From Rhodocollybia butyracea (taxonomy: Eukaryota > Basidiomycota > Agaricomycetes > Agaricales > Omphalotaceae), in the NCBI GenBank assembly GCA_015501585.1, contig JADNRY010000059.1, forward strand, positions 1-64,000: a stretch of DNA of 64,000 nt, written 5' to 3'. This document shows, piece after piece, positions 32,474 through 43,556 of the stretch (position 1 is its first letter; each line of letters starts with the position of its first letter). A program made the translations under genes and the position numbers. The notes beneath the pieces were generated by a model. The model did not search any database and was not told the DNA's origin. It saw only the letters and a program-made list of their open reading frames with translations.

Positions 32474-34806
32474 TCATTCATCGCACGCCTGCGGACGGAG
32501 TGCGCACCATTCTGGCTGTAGGTTGATTGCGTTGATGCCTCTCTGCACCATCCGATATCTCACATCATGCAGCCTTGGGAGCGCCTCTGATAAATTACCA
32601 ACGCGGTCAAATCCGTCCGGAAGGGTAGCACCTGTCCAGAAAATCTCGCTTGAAACTGCAGCACGGGGCCAGACTATGGAGTCAAGATTTTGTGGTCCAG
32701 ATTGTTCAGTCCAGAGGAGCTGCTCTCCTGGAAACGAAGATCAGATCAGATTTAATATAACTGAAAGTAATAAACATATACACACCTCCAAGAACTAGAT
32801 GTACTTGATCGGAAGTGATATTTTCCAACGGATCAAAAGTATAGGACTAGAAAATGGTAAACTTTAGCGTGTTCAGTTGAGTGGCAAGAAAATCATAATT
32901 AACCTCCTGCCATGTTTTGAACGGATCACACCAGCTATTACTTTTTATTCGACGGATATTAGGCAATGATCCAAAAAGTGGATCAAGTAGAAGAAGCTTA
33001 CCCCGTAGGATCATTGCTTATCCACTCGCCCGCTCCTGCCAGTCTTTCGTCAGGAAACAGCCACGAATTCCAGAGTTGCAATGTAAGTACATACCACAAT
33101 CCTGTAGGTGTATGATTTATCACGAGAAAAACTAGATCAAGAGGACGGAGTACATACCAGATAGAAATAGTTAGAAGGCGCATGTACTATGCGATAACCT
33201 TGCTGAACGACCGCGGCTGCGTCTTCCGATGAAACCCATACCCTGAAGTTATCATCAGTAGCGAAGCGGCAAGCCGAAAAAAGACATACATGACGATAGT
33301 GTCGTTTCTGAGGGTAGTGGTATTATAGTCGAGAACCATTTCTGTTCAATCCATGTTAACTTGATAAAAAGAATATAGAGGAGTCGTCACCTTCCCATAC
33401 AACCGTTGTTTTGCCCAAGTCATGCAAGGCTCCATGCGTTGTTGCTGTAAAATCATCCAGGGCCTCGAAAATCGTCCTCCCTGTGTTATTCAGTATCATC
33501 TGGGTTGGTTCGTCATCCGTATAACACGCTGTATTCAACTCATCCCCTCCCGTAGAAAACATGGTTGAAGGGAGAGTTTTGGCAATTGCACTAAGCACAC
33601 CTGCAGTGAAATTTGCTACAGCAGGATCTGCCAGCCGAAGCTGTCCTGCCGGGGGTTCACCTACGTAAACAACCCAATAAGAATGGTGGTAGAGAAATGG
33701 ATAGAAAATGACCGATATTTACTTGCATAGGTGGCCCAGTCCAAGAGATAACAAGCAACATAGTCTGGGTGTGAAGCCCCGACGATGGATGTATGTCCAG
33801 GAGTATCAATTTCCTATGAAAGCCGAAATTCAGAATCACCGAACCAGATTGAAAGACATAAGTTATACCACAAGGACATCGATTCCTCGTTCAGCGGCAT
33901 ACATTACCACGTCTTGAATATCATCAGGTGCATAGGATTGGCTGATAGAGTATGCCCCTGCTTGGGCGAGTTCCGGGAATTCAGGAATTTGTATTGGCCA
34001 GCTTTGAGCATCGGTCATATGCCAATGAAGCACGTTGATCTTTTTTGTAGAGCTTTGAGCAAGAGGCAAGAGTCACATTTGAATGGGATGCCTTCTTTAC
34101 CTTTACCAAATACATCGTATCCAATGTGCGCTTGATATCCGACACAGTAAAACTATAATAAATCAATATTGACCAGAAATATCTAATCAAGACGTACAAA
34201 TTTCGCGCTGTGTCAAGCATAAATCCACGGTAGGGCTGCAGGTAAGTTCGTACTTGATCTTTTATCAACAAGATATAGAAAACTCACATAAGCAGGAGAA
34301 TCGTTGACAATGGTCAATGGAGCGTAAGTCGTATATATGGTCCCGTTATATGTGTACCATAACTGCTCGAACGTTGATAATCCACGCAACAACCCGAGAG
34401 TGGTATTGGCAACTAATTCGGCGGATCCATTTAATGAAACTGAAAGTGAGTAGCTTTCGTCCCTTAGACCCAGAGCGGCCACAGCCTCCGTCGCGATAGG
34501 TTGAGTAGATGCACCTTCTTCAAGCTTGACCGTCAAGCCAGGCAAACTTTCGGCGGTTCTAAACGCATTACTATCAGTTGAACCCCTGCCCACAACCAGC
34601 CTCGCGAGTTGATCAGTCTTAATAGAGTCTTTTGTTCGAGAAACGGCGTCAAGGAGGTCTTGAGGTGGATTAGTGAAGCCGACGGTTATGGCAAACGATT
34701 CAGAAAGCTTAAGTATCTGGTTTCCTGAGTCGAGGGACCGGGGTATCGGCCAGATACCTAGACAATTAGGGATCGCAAGGGCAAGCACAAGGCTGAAGGT
34801 GAACAT
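32474..34806 (-). CDS. beta-N-acetylhexosaminidase, GH20, secreted
   Basis: Exo-enzyme that removes terminal N-acetylglucosamine from chitin oligomers, acting in wall turnover or chitin feeding. The start at 34806 gives a signal peptide (MFTFSLVLALAIPNCLG). The N-terminal GH20b-like domain carries IYTTYAPLTIVNDSPAY, then the barrel starts with YRGFMLDTARN. Other signatures are VLHWHMTDAQSWPIQIPEFP, EIDTPGHTSIVG, the catalytic pair in STGGDELN (D at 33544, E at 33541), GKTTVVWEEM, LVLGGEQLLWTEQSG, WPRAAVSSEIFW and LPRLHDVRYRMVQRGINAI, ending QPEWCALRPQACDE. About ten or eleven short introns are inferred. The upstream TTG-started extension at 34815 is not needed. It is divergent from the deacetylase gene. 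Confidence 0.92.
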
Positions 34807-35266
34807 GGAAGTCAAGTGCTCCAGAATTCTTATCGCAGTATATAACCTTCAATCGAATGGCACATGCCCTCCATGTGGACTGATACATAAGTAGATTGGA
34901 TGACAGGTAAATATGATTGTTGTGCAAAGTAGGACCACAGACCTCTTCAGTGAGCGCTAGTGAGCCTCACGTTGAGTACGAATCGCTTTGTGTGGTGGAG
35001 TTGAAAGATGTTTACATTTTCTCATGTTCGGAAAGGAAACAAGACAGTGCAAGCCGACCTGCCGATCCCAGGCGCTCTAGTGCCGAGCTAGCCGCTGCTA
35101 GCCGACACATCTTGAGTCACTTGATCGTGGACATTTCTTGCTGCTGCACTTCTTCTTGTCTTGTTCAGGAATCAGTACATCCTCGCCTTCTTCAACCTCT
35201 AGGGTGCTTATGTCCTGTACTACATGCATACAAACATCTAATTACAGTCTTAGGTTTCTTTCGCAC
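34807..35266. promoter_or_regulatory. divergent promoter region, GH20 and Hos2-like deacetylase
   Basis: 460 bp between two divergent start codons. It must hold both promoters. A TATATAA-like stretch at about 34838-34844 lies some 35 bases upstream of the GH20 ATG. No known factor site was recognised. Confidence 0.5.
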
Positions 35267-37198
35267 ATGATGTCGATATTCGACTTACCTTCGGAGACGT
35301 TTTCTTCTTCCCCATACTTTAACGATCGAGGGATGAACGGAGTAGCTCAGCCTATAACTGAGCGAATACATGTTTGTGCCTTTGATGTGTATCTTTTGCT
35401 AAACATTTCTGATCCGTCGAGAAGCCGCATTCCCGTCCGATTGTTTCTTATTACTTTCCAAAAGGCGTTGGTGCTCACCATTATGGGGCAAGTACTGCTA
35501 TATGGCAACCCAGACGTTTTGATTACTCACTTGAAGTTCTAGGAACGCCATCCGATGAAACCTGCTAGGTTGACACTCACGAACGAACTCGTGTTTGGCT
35601 ATGGACTTCACAACCAAATTCATCATATATATGATGTCCGTTCTGCGACAAGGGAAGAACTCGCAATTTATCATGATGCAGACTATCTGGACTTTTTATC
35701 AAGGTCAGAGATTTTACTTTTTGGCTGACATAGAGTCGTTTTTAATCGCACTCCAATATATTCTGTTGCTCAAAGAGTCACACCAGCCAATCAATCTGAA
35801 ATGCGTAACCTCATAGAAAAGTTCAATTGTGGGGAGGATTGTCCTGTGTTTGCAGACATGTATGACTTCAGTCGCATGTACGCGGGCGCATCCTTGGCTG
35901 GGGCGCGTAAATTGAGCGCAGGTACCACTGACATTGCAATCAACTGGTCGGGCGGTCTCCATCATGCAAAGCGTGGAGAACCTAGCGGTTTTTGCTATGT
36001 TAATGATATCGTTCTAGCGATCCTCGAGCTTTTAAGGTATAAGCCCTGTTTTCGCTGTTAATTTTTTTTGTTGTTGTTTGATACTCATCAGCTAATTTTC
36101 AGATACCACCCACGAGTTCTATACATTGACATTGACATTCACCATGGAGATGGTGTAGAGCTGGCATTTTATCAGTCAGACCGCGTAATGACAGTCTCGT
36201 TTCACAAATACACGGGAGACTTTTTTCCGGGTACAGGGAAATTGGATGACAATGGTTATGGAGCTGGCAAGAACTTTGCGCTCAACGTTCCACTTCTCGA
36301 CGGGATCGACGATGAGATGTATCTGACCATCTTCAAGAGTGTTATTGAAGGCACCGTTGACACCTTTCGCCCATCAGCGATAGTGCTTCAATGTGGTGCT
36401 GATTCTCTCGGATCTGATCGACTTGGTGCATTTAATCTCTCTATTGCTGCTCATGGTGAATGTGTCAATTTTGTTCGTGCTTTCAACGTCCCTCTTCTTG
36501 TCCTTGGTGGAGGTGGCTACACACTGCGTAATGTCTGTCGTTGTTGGACATATGAAACGTCTGTGCTAGTGGGTGTATCTATACCTAATGAGCTACCCCG
36601 GACGATCTACGACAGCTTCTTCGCTGATTCGCAATGGAAACTGCATCCTCCTTTAAGTGGACGCGTCGAAAACCAGAATACACCAGAGTCACTTCGAAGA
36701 ATCACAATCAGCATTCGGAACAAACTTCGGTATCTCCAGGGTGCTCCTAGTGTTGCGATGCAAGAGATTCCACCGGATATACAGGGATTTCTGAAAGACG
36801 AAGAACGTTCAGCAGAGGAAGCGGAAGAAGAGACTAGTACTGCTTCTGCAGGGGAGCAGCGAATGGATACCTCAATCGCTCGCAATGAATTCTTTGATGG
36901 AGAAAAGGATGTCGATCATGATTCTCCTCCTACCCCTCCCCCTCCTCCTACACGAACCTCTCGAGGGTCCACCAGACGAAGTCGTGGTCGTGGTGGGCGA
37001 GGAAGAGGTCGAGGAAAAGGAAGAGTGTCATCTGTATCAGCGGCCAATGATGACGACGAAGAAGAGGAAGAAATCTCAACACCTCGCAAATCGTCTCGAG
37101 GAAGAGCAAAGGGGCGGGGTGGAAAAGCTCGTGTTGGGGCACCAGAATCGAAAGGGACGCCAGATGCGGCTACCGAGGCGGAATCAGAAGGTAATTGA
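35267..37198 (+). CDS. hos2: class I histone deacetylase, Hos2/HDAC3-like
   Basis: Zinc-dependent deacetylase of histone tails, the catalytic subunit of Set3/SMRT-like complexes. I join [12 protein letters not shown] and [12 protein letters not shown] to [15 protein letters not shown], then [32 protein letters not shown] points to the Hos2/HDAC3 branch rather than Rpd3. Catalytic features are GLHHAKR (His-His), [13 protein letters not shown] (zinc D and H), QCGADSLG (zinc D) and GGGGYTLRN (Tyr). The intron at 35488-35542 is GC-AG (GCAAGT), and the exon 1 to 2 junction uses GTTTGT. After [13 protein letters not shown], the end shared with HDAC3, the protein carries an extra tail: a Pro run, then Arg/Gly repeats such as [14 protein letters not shown], acidic patches and Lys/Arg. 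The ATG at 35267 is the first in frame after upstream stops in the exon context; M at 35270 or 35335 is possible. Confidence 0.9.
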
Positions 37199-38031
37199 AA
37201 AAAAGCTAGACTCTTCGTGTGGATAGCTTTGAGTCTTTGAAAACTTTCGGTACGAAGTTGCAAAACCTGCAAGACTTGCATGAGATTTCGTGATTCACTT
37301 ATTGTGAATCAGGCCGACTTGCTCTGTATGCCAGTGCTTGCCAACGACTTTGGAGTATTCGGAGATGCAGGTGGGTTACGCAGGTGGGCTACTCACCCTT
37401 CAGGTGCATGTCGAAGGGATCGCAGAAGCTAAACTTAAAAATCTCATCCTAAGAGGATTTGATATACTAGGATGGTTAATGTAAAGCTTTCATACACGAG
37501 TTCAGCCTAAAAATAAGTTCATTTGAGAGACAAATGTCTAACGGATGAACTCGGGCGATAATATCTTTGAACAGATATAAAAACAGTCATTTTTAGACAC
37601 AAGTTTAGCGTTCAATGTTTCATCCCTATCATTTTCGTGTCCGCGGAAAGGCCTTACTTTTCCCCCTTAGAAAATCGTCCAGCTGACAAACCCATGCTTG
37701 CTGTTTATGCCTCGACGTTCACGGCTCATAACTCATACCTCGGTCTTATTATTATATGATTGTGGTTCTCACTGGTTGTGCTATCCACTCCTTCCATACC
37801 AGTAATCCGGAGATCTCTTGGCGGAGTCTTGCATTTCTTATGACCGCTCAATGACCGCTGCTGCAAATCCTCACTCTTGAGGTTCCTTCAATGAATATTG
37901 ACACACGTTCCTTAAGACACTTAACGCTGTACCGTTCGTTGGTTCCGCTTTCAAGTGAGTATGCGAATTATAAAAAGGACATGAAGGTAGATAATAAAAG
38001 ATAATGATACAGATAATTTAAGCGCACGTCG
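37199..38031. other. convergent intergenic
   Basis: 3' regions of the deacetylase and of the minus-strand hypothetical gene. A/T-rich, with no convincing gene or repeat. Confidence 0.6.
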
Positions 38032-39581
38032 CTATTTGGACTTTTTCCAACATCGTTCGATAACTTTTGTGGGAAAGGAAAAAAAGTTTAGTTTCGAACG
38101 AATGCTCGAGCTATCGTCTTTACCGACCACATCCAAATCATACTCCCTACTCGGTGATCCTAAGATCGTAGTCGTCACAGAAAATTCGAGGCTTGATTGC
38201 GAGTCCCATTCACTCTCATCGGATTCACTCTCATCGGGGTCGCTTTCCGATATGATATCCTCTGGCGACTCTATGTGTGGTTCCAGGGATGGTTGGTATT
38301 TGGCTGGACGTCTACGCTTTAGGGAGTGAGTGTAAGAAGGGCATTTGAAAGTCCTATTGGTCGTGTGACATTTGAGCGCGTATGACCAGGCATTTTCTGC
38401 TAGCTGGACGTAGTGTATCTGTAGAATGCTGGCAATGCAGTCAAGTGCCGGAGCAGACAAGTTCCTTTCGAGAATGTAAAGTCTATCGCCTTGATAGATA
38501 CCCAGATACCGAGCACGATCCCTGCATATCTTATAGAAGTTAACAAGGGCGGACTCCCAGTCGGAACAAGCAGGGTCAGATAAGATAGAGCATTGAATGA
38601 ATGCATAGTATTGGTAGGTCGTATCGGCAGGAAGTAGGACCTACGATATGGTTAATGCATGAGGAGAGAACAAAGATAAGCAGGAAGCATACCTGAGTGT
38701 TTTCTGTTAGCCTGACCCAAGAACAGCCCAGATCATTTTGAGGCCCAAGTACGCCCAGTTCTGAGCGACGGACAAGTCGAGCTTCGAACGTCGTCATACT
38801 GAGAGTAGTACCACAAATTCTCTCGTTGTCTGCCACGATTTCATCGATACTAGTGCACTTGAACCCTGGCTCAAGCGCATAGCGAACAGTTGAAGGTGAT
38901 ATACCTCGTACTGGATAGTTCGGTTTAGCATCGAGGCATCCGTCAACAAAATCATTTCGAGCGTTGTTGTAGCGTAGGATGGTGGCATGCGTCGAAGGAA
39001 GTTTGATTATCTTCTTCTCCATCCTCAAAAAAATGCTGAATTGTATGCCAGCATCGGGTGGGAGGAGAATCTCATGCAAGAAAAAATCAGTTCGCGCTGG
39101 CGATGCGGCATGGACTGCAGCACACACCTGTAGTGTTTTTGTACATTGGAACCACCGCCAACCAAGGCGGTCGGGTTTACCAACTTTACCGACAGACAGC
39201 TTTAGAGCAGGTGTACGTAGAATGACCTTGTCTTCATGTAATCGTACTCGGGCATCTTGAAGAGCCATTGTAGTGTAGCTGATCCCGAGCGTTTTAAACG
39301 TCTGGCCAACTGTACTGGACGATGCTTTTGATCTATCCGATGAGCGACATTGGCGTGGAGGACCGGGTTTTAAAGACAATCCAAGCTCCGGGTTTTCCGC
39401 TCTAGGAGTTTCTGGAAGAAGAGCAACAGAGAACAGGGCCTAATCGGGTGTAAGTGACACTAATAAATCATTTGATGCCGAATAAGAACGTAGGTTGAAA
39501 ATGCACCTCTTCGCCGTTCTCTATTCTGCTGTCTGGGTGGAGATTACAAGGATAGTCTTTCAAGGAGCAGCTTGGATTCAT
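38032..39581 (-). CDS. hypothetical protein, unrecognised
   Basis: I do not recognise this protein. Three exons are inferred: MNPSCSLKDYPCNLHPDSR (start 39581), a long exon from ALFSVALLPETPRAENPELG to VRLTENTQ, and a last exon from VLLPADTTYQYYAFIQC to the stop at 38032. The middle part contains VRLHEDKVILRTPALKLSVG, a run of alternating hydrophobic residues suggesting beta strands, and Cys residues scattered without a clear zinc pattern. The last exon has a helix-prone segment (SDWESALVNFYKICRDRARY) and an acidic Ser/Asp/Glu stretch (SESDPDESESDESEWDS), then a basic end. No signal peptide or membrane span is visible. A nuclear role would fit the acidic tract, but that is a guess. All junctions keep the frame, and long open exons support a real gene. 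Confidence 0.7.
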
Positions 39582-40009
39582 GACAGTAGATTGGTGGGTC
39601 CAACGTCACTTGAAAGGCCGTGGAAGGATTGAGATTAAAGATGGAAGGAGCATAAAATCTTGGGGCTTGGGGCTTCAGAGAAGTTATACATTACTTATAA
39701 GGGGACCTATGGAAAGAATATAAAGAGAATTTGAGTGTCGCTTACCGGAGCTCAGCCATTGTTCGACTAAATTGACAGTTGCCATTCCACTTGCTTTCAT
39801 TTCCTTTTGGGAGCATGGCGTGCATAGAATCGGGCCCGGGACGCTGGGTTCGTGCAACCCAGCAACCCGAGCTTGAGCAATGGACATGTTGGTGTCGTTG
39901 GTGGTGAAGAAGATTTTGCTTCCGCAAATCACTGATGACAATACATTTTATCTTCCCCAGTCTACAGAAATAACAATCTATACCAAACACTAGCTATGTA
40001 CCCTTAAGC
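39582..40009. other. intergenic between thioredoxin reductase and the hypothetical gene
   Basis: Contains the thioredoxin reductase 3' end and the promoter of the hypothetical gene. The short frames here (39684-39990) are not convincing. Confidence 0.6.
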
Positions 40010-41328
<1,319 letters not shown>

Positions 41329-41927
41329 CTTGGAAGTAGATGTAGAATAAGATCTAGAGTTATCCGATGAGAGTATAGCTCCAGCAGAGGATAGGTATGT
41401 AGCCTGGCGAAAGAAGATACTGGAGCTGAAAAGCCTGTGGGACCACGTCGTGGCAAAAACGGAGGGTGGAATGGTGAAGGACGGAAGTCGAACGGAGAAA
41501 TTTAAAATTAAAATACTCGTCTCTAAATTCACGTGCAGATTTGCAATCAGGTCGCGATCACATGAAAGATTACTCAGAAGCCGGTTGTAACTTGTTGAAG
41601 TTGTAAGCTATACTACGCTGACCGATCCAAACAAATGAGCAACATCGCCGCTCATCATGTTTAAATTTGCTTGAATCTTCCTAGTCTGACCTGGCCTCAG
41701 GGCTCAAACTCTTCTCGCTCGGATACGAATAGGCTTTAGACGCATGTAGAGATCGCGCGAACCCTTCCTAGACTATCAGAAAGAGTTCAAATCAAGCCAA
41801 ACAGAACAGTTGGCTAGCTAGTTTCAAAGCCACTACCGGGAACAAGCAGCAAACTATACCGGAACTGTCTCGAGGAATAACATATGTATACATATACACA
41901 CTGCAGGACAGCTCCACATGTTAGTTG
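41329..41927. other. upstream region of thioredoxin reductase / 3' region of Aurora kinase
   Basis: Contains the in-frame open leader of thioredoxin reductase (to about 41570). The rest has no coding signal. Confidence 0.55.
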
Positions 41928-43340
41928 TCAGTAAGTTTCACTCCCTCTGTTGCAGTCCATAGGTCTGTATTTCATTATCCACGGATGGCGGAGGACTTCA
42001 GTCAGTGCTATTCGTTCCTGAGGTTCATGCTGAAGAAGCTGGAGACGAATTTAGCGATCAAACACCAGCAACTTCAAGCAGCTTACCCGCGCAATAAGGT
42101 CCTTCACCTCTGCGGACATTCCAGGTGGAAACCGTAGGTCAACTCTCATAATCCTTCGATACGTATCTGATTAGAAGTGAGCGTGTTTATCAAAGCTTAA
42201 AGGCAAAGAAACTCACTATTAACGCTCTTCCGATCCTCAAACGGCGGCTTCCCAATCAGGAATTCATATGTTAATACACCGAGAGCCCAGTTGTCCACCC
42301 GTTCACTATGCTCCTTTCCCTCGACCATTTCAGGGGGAAGATAATCCAGGGTTCCACACATTGTTCGCCTTCGTTGCGAAGGCGCATGCACTGACCAGCC
42401 AAAGTCTGCAATCTTCAGCTCCCCGTTTAACCCAAGAAGAAGATTCTCGGGTTTGATGTCTCGATGAATGACGTGCTTCGAATGCAGGTAGGCTAAAGCG
42501 TCGGCCATTTGGTCTATGTACCTCGAACTGCGCTTCTCCGAAAAGCAGCCGTACTTAGAGAGTTGCCTGTACAGCTCGCCCTTGCCAGCAAACTCCAACA
42601 TCAAGAAGATCCGCTTCTCGTCGTGAAAGTAGCCGTACATTCGCAGGACGTTCGGGTGGCGTCTACGGAAAAGGTAGATTAGAAAAGGACGGAAGAAAAC
42701 AAGATATTGCGGCATACAGATTTTGTTGAATCTCGATTTCGCGCCGGACTTGCTTCTCTACCTTTCCCGCCACAATTTCAGATTTGTAGAGCGTTTTGAG
42801 AGCGAGGATATATTTAGGTTCTGTTTTTGTCCGAACCATGTACACGCGTCCGAATTTACCTTTACCTAGAGGCCTACCAATATCAAACTCATGCAGGGAC
42901 CATTCACGAGTGGGATAGCTGCTAAGAAAAGATCACTCAGAAGACGCTGATCATCTAAAGCTGGATTAAACTCACGGAGCGTTACTAGAATCCAACGCCA
43001 ATTCCTGAGCAGCCTCTGCAGAAATTTTCTCGCATCTCTTTTCGTTGTCTAGCTCTAATCCTCCGTCGTAGTGTCCGATGTCAACTGCTTGGTTAACAGA
43101 TGTAGTTCCCATATGTGGCTGTGGTTTTGCCTTCGGCGCTGCAGATTTCGCTGATTTCATTATATTCTGCCCCGGCACATAGCTTGGATTCGGGGCAGCA
43201 TATTTGGTTAGAAGTTTGGCAACATTCGTTTGGCTAGGCTGTTTCGAATGGAATGGAGGTCTCGCAGAAGTAGGTTTGTTGGATATATCCAGAGACTGGA
43301 TTTGACGGGTGATCTCTCTAACAGAGCCCACAGTAGCCAT
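41928..43340 (-). CDS. Aurora-family serine/threonine kinase
   Basis: Mitotic kinase of the Ipl1/Ark1/Aurora B type, acting at kinetochores and the spindle midzone to correct chromosome attachment. The N-terminal part from [15 protein letters not shown] is low-complexity and includes [14 protein letters not shown]. The kinase domain starts at [19 protein letters not shown]; the Lys is in [11 protein letters not shown]; the catalytic loop is [12 protein letters not shown]; the activation segment [20 protein letters not shown] followed by LDYLPPEM is diagnostic for Aurora, with the activating Thr in RRTMCGT. Then [25 protein letters not shown] and a last exon [11 protein letters not shown]. Five introns are inferred. 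An ATG at 43523 is in frame but would add residues that overlap the promoter region of the divergent oxygenase, so I prefer 43340. Confidence 0.92.
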
Positions 43341-43556
43341 TAAGGAAGATACAGAAGCCCAGAGGACTGGTATTAGGAGAAGAGAGAATGATAACCTGGC
43401 TGTAGTTTGCGAAGACTTTGCTCGCTGAATAAAGCCACATGTGACCGTGAATTCATTCGACGGAAGCTTCCGGCTTGTTCTACAGCTCGGATCGTGCGGC
43501 CCGTAGGTTTCTTCTTTGAGCATGGTCCGATAACTGGATCTTCGTCTTCTCCCAAG
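43341..43556. promoter_or_regulatory. compact divergent promoter, Aurora kinase and 2OG oxygenase
   Basis: Only 216 bp separate the divergent ATGs at 43340 (minus) and 43557 (plus). Both strands happen to be open in several frames here, which can mislead gene finders. No specific site was recognised. Confidence 0.55.

Larger units (their letters stand above)
24740..32475. repeat. tandem segmental amplification: three membrane-protein genes with their flanks
   Basis: Three related units on the minus strand, with genes at 24901-26062, 28159-29265 and 30658-31891. Similarity covers coding exons, introns and flanks. The stretch around 26520-26760 matches 29750-30065 (shared runs such as GGGATAAGTAAGGCGCC and CTCACCGTACCA). 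The region 24740-24870 downstream of the first gene matches 27885-27980. The upstream flanks of the first two genes also contain pieces like the last exon of the GH20 gene at 32474. The first two units are separated by about 0.9 kb of extra sequence (about 27000-27850) without a close match elsewhere in the window. Confidence 0.8.

Noticed and set aside
34807..34815. Earlier start for GH20 at 34815
   Set aside because: That codon is TTG; the ATG at 34806 begins a clean signal peptide.
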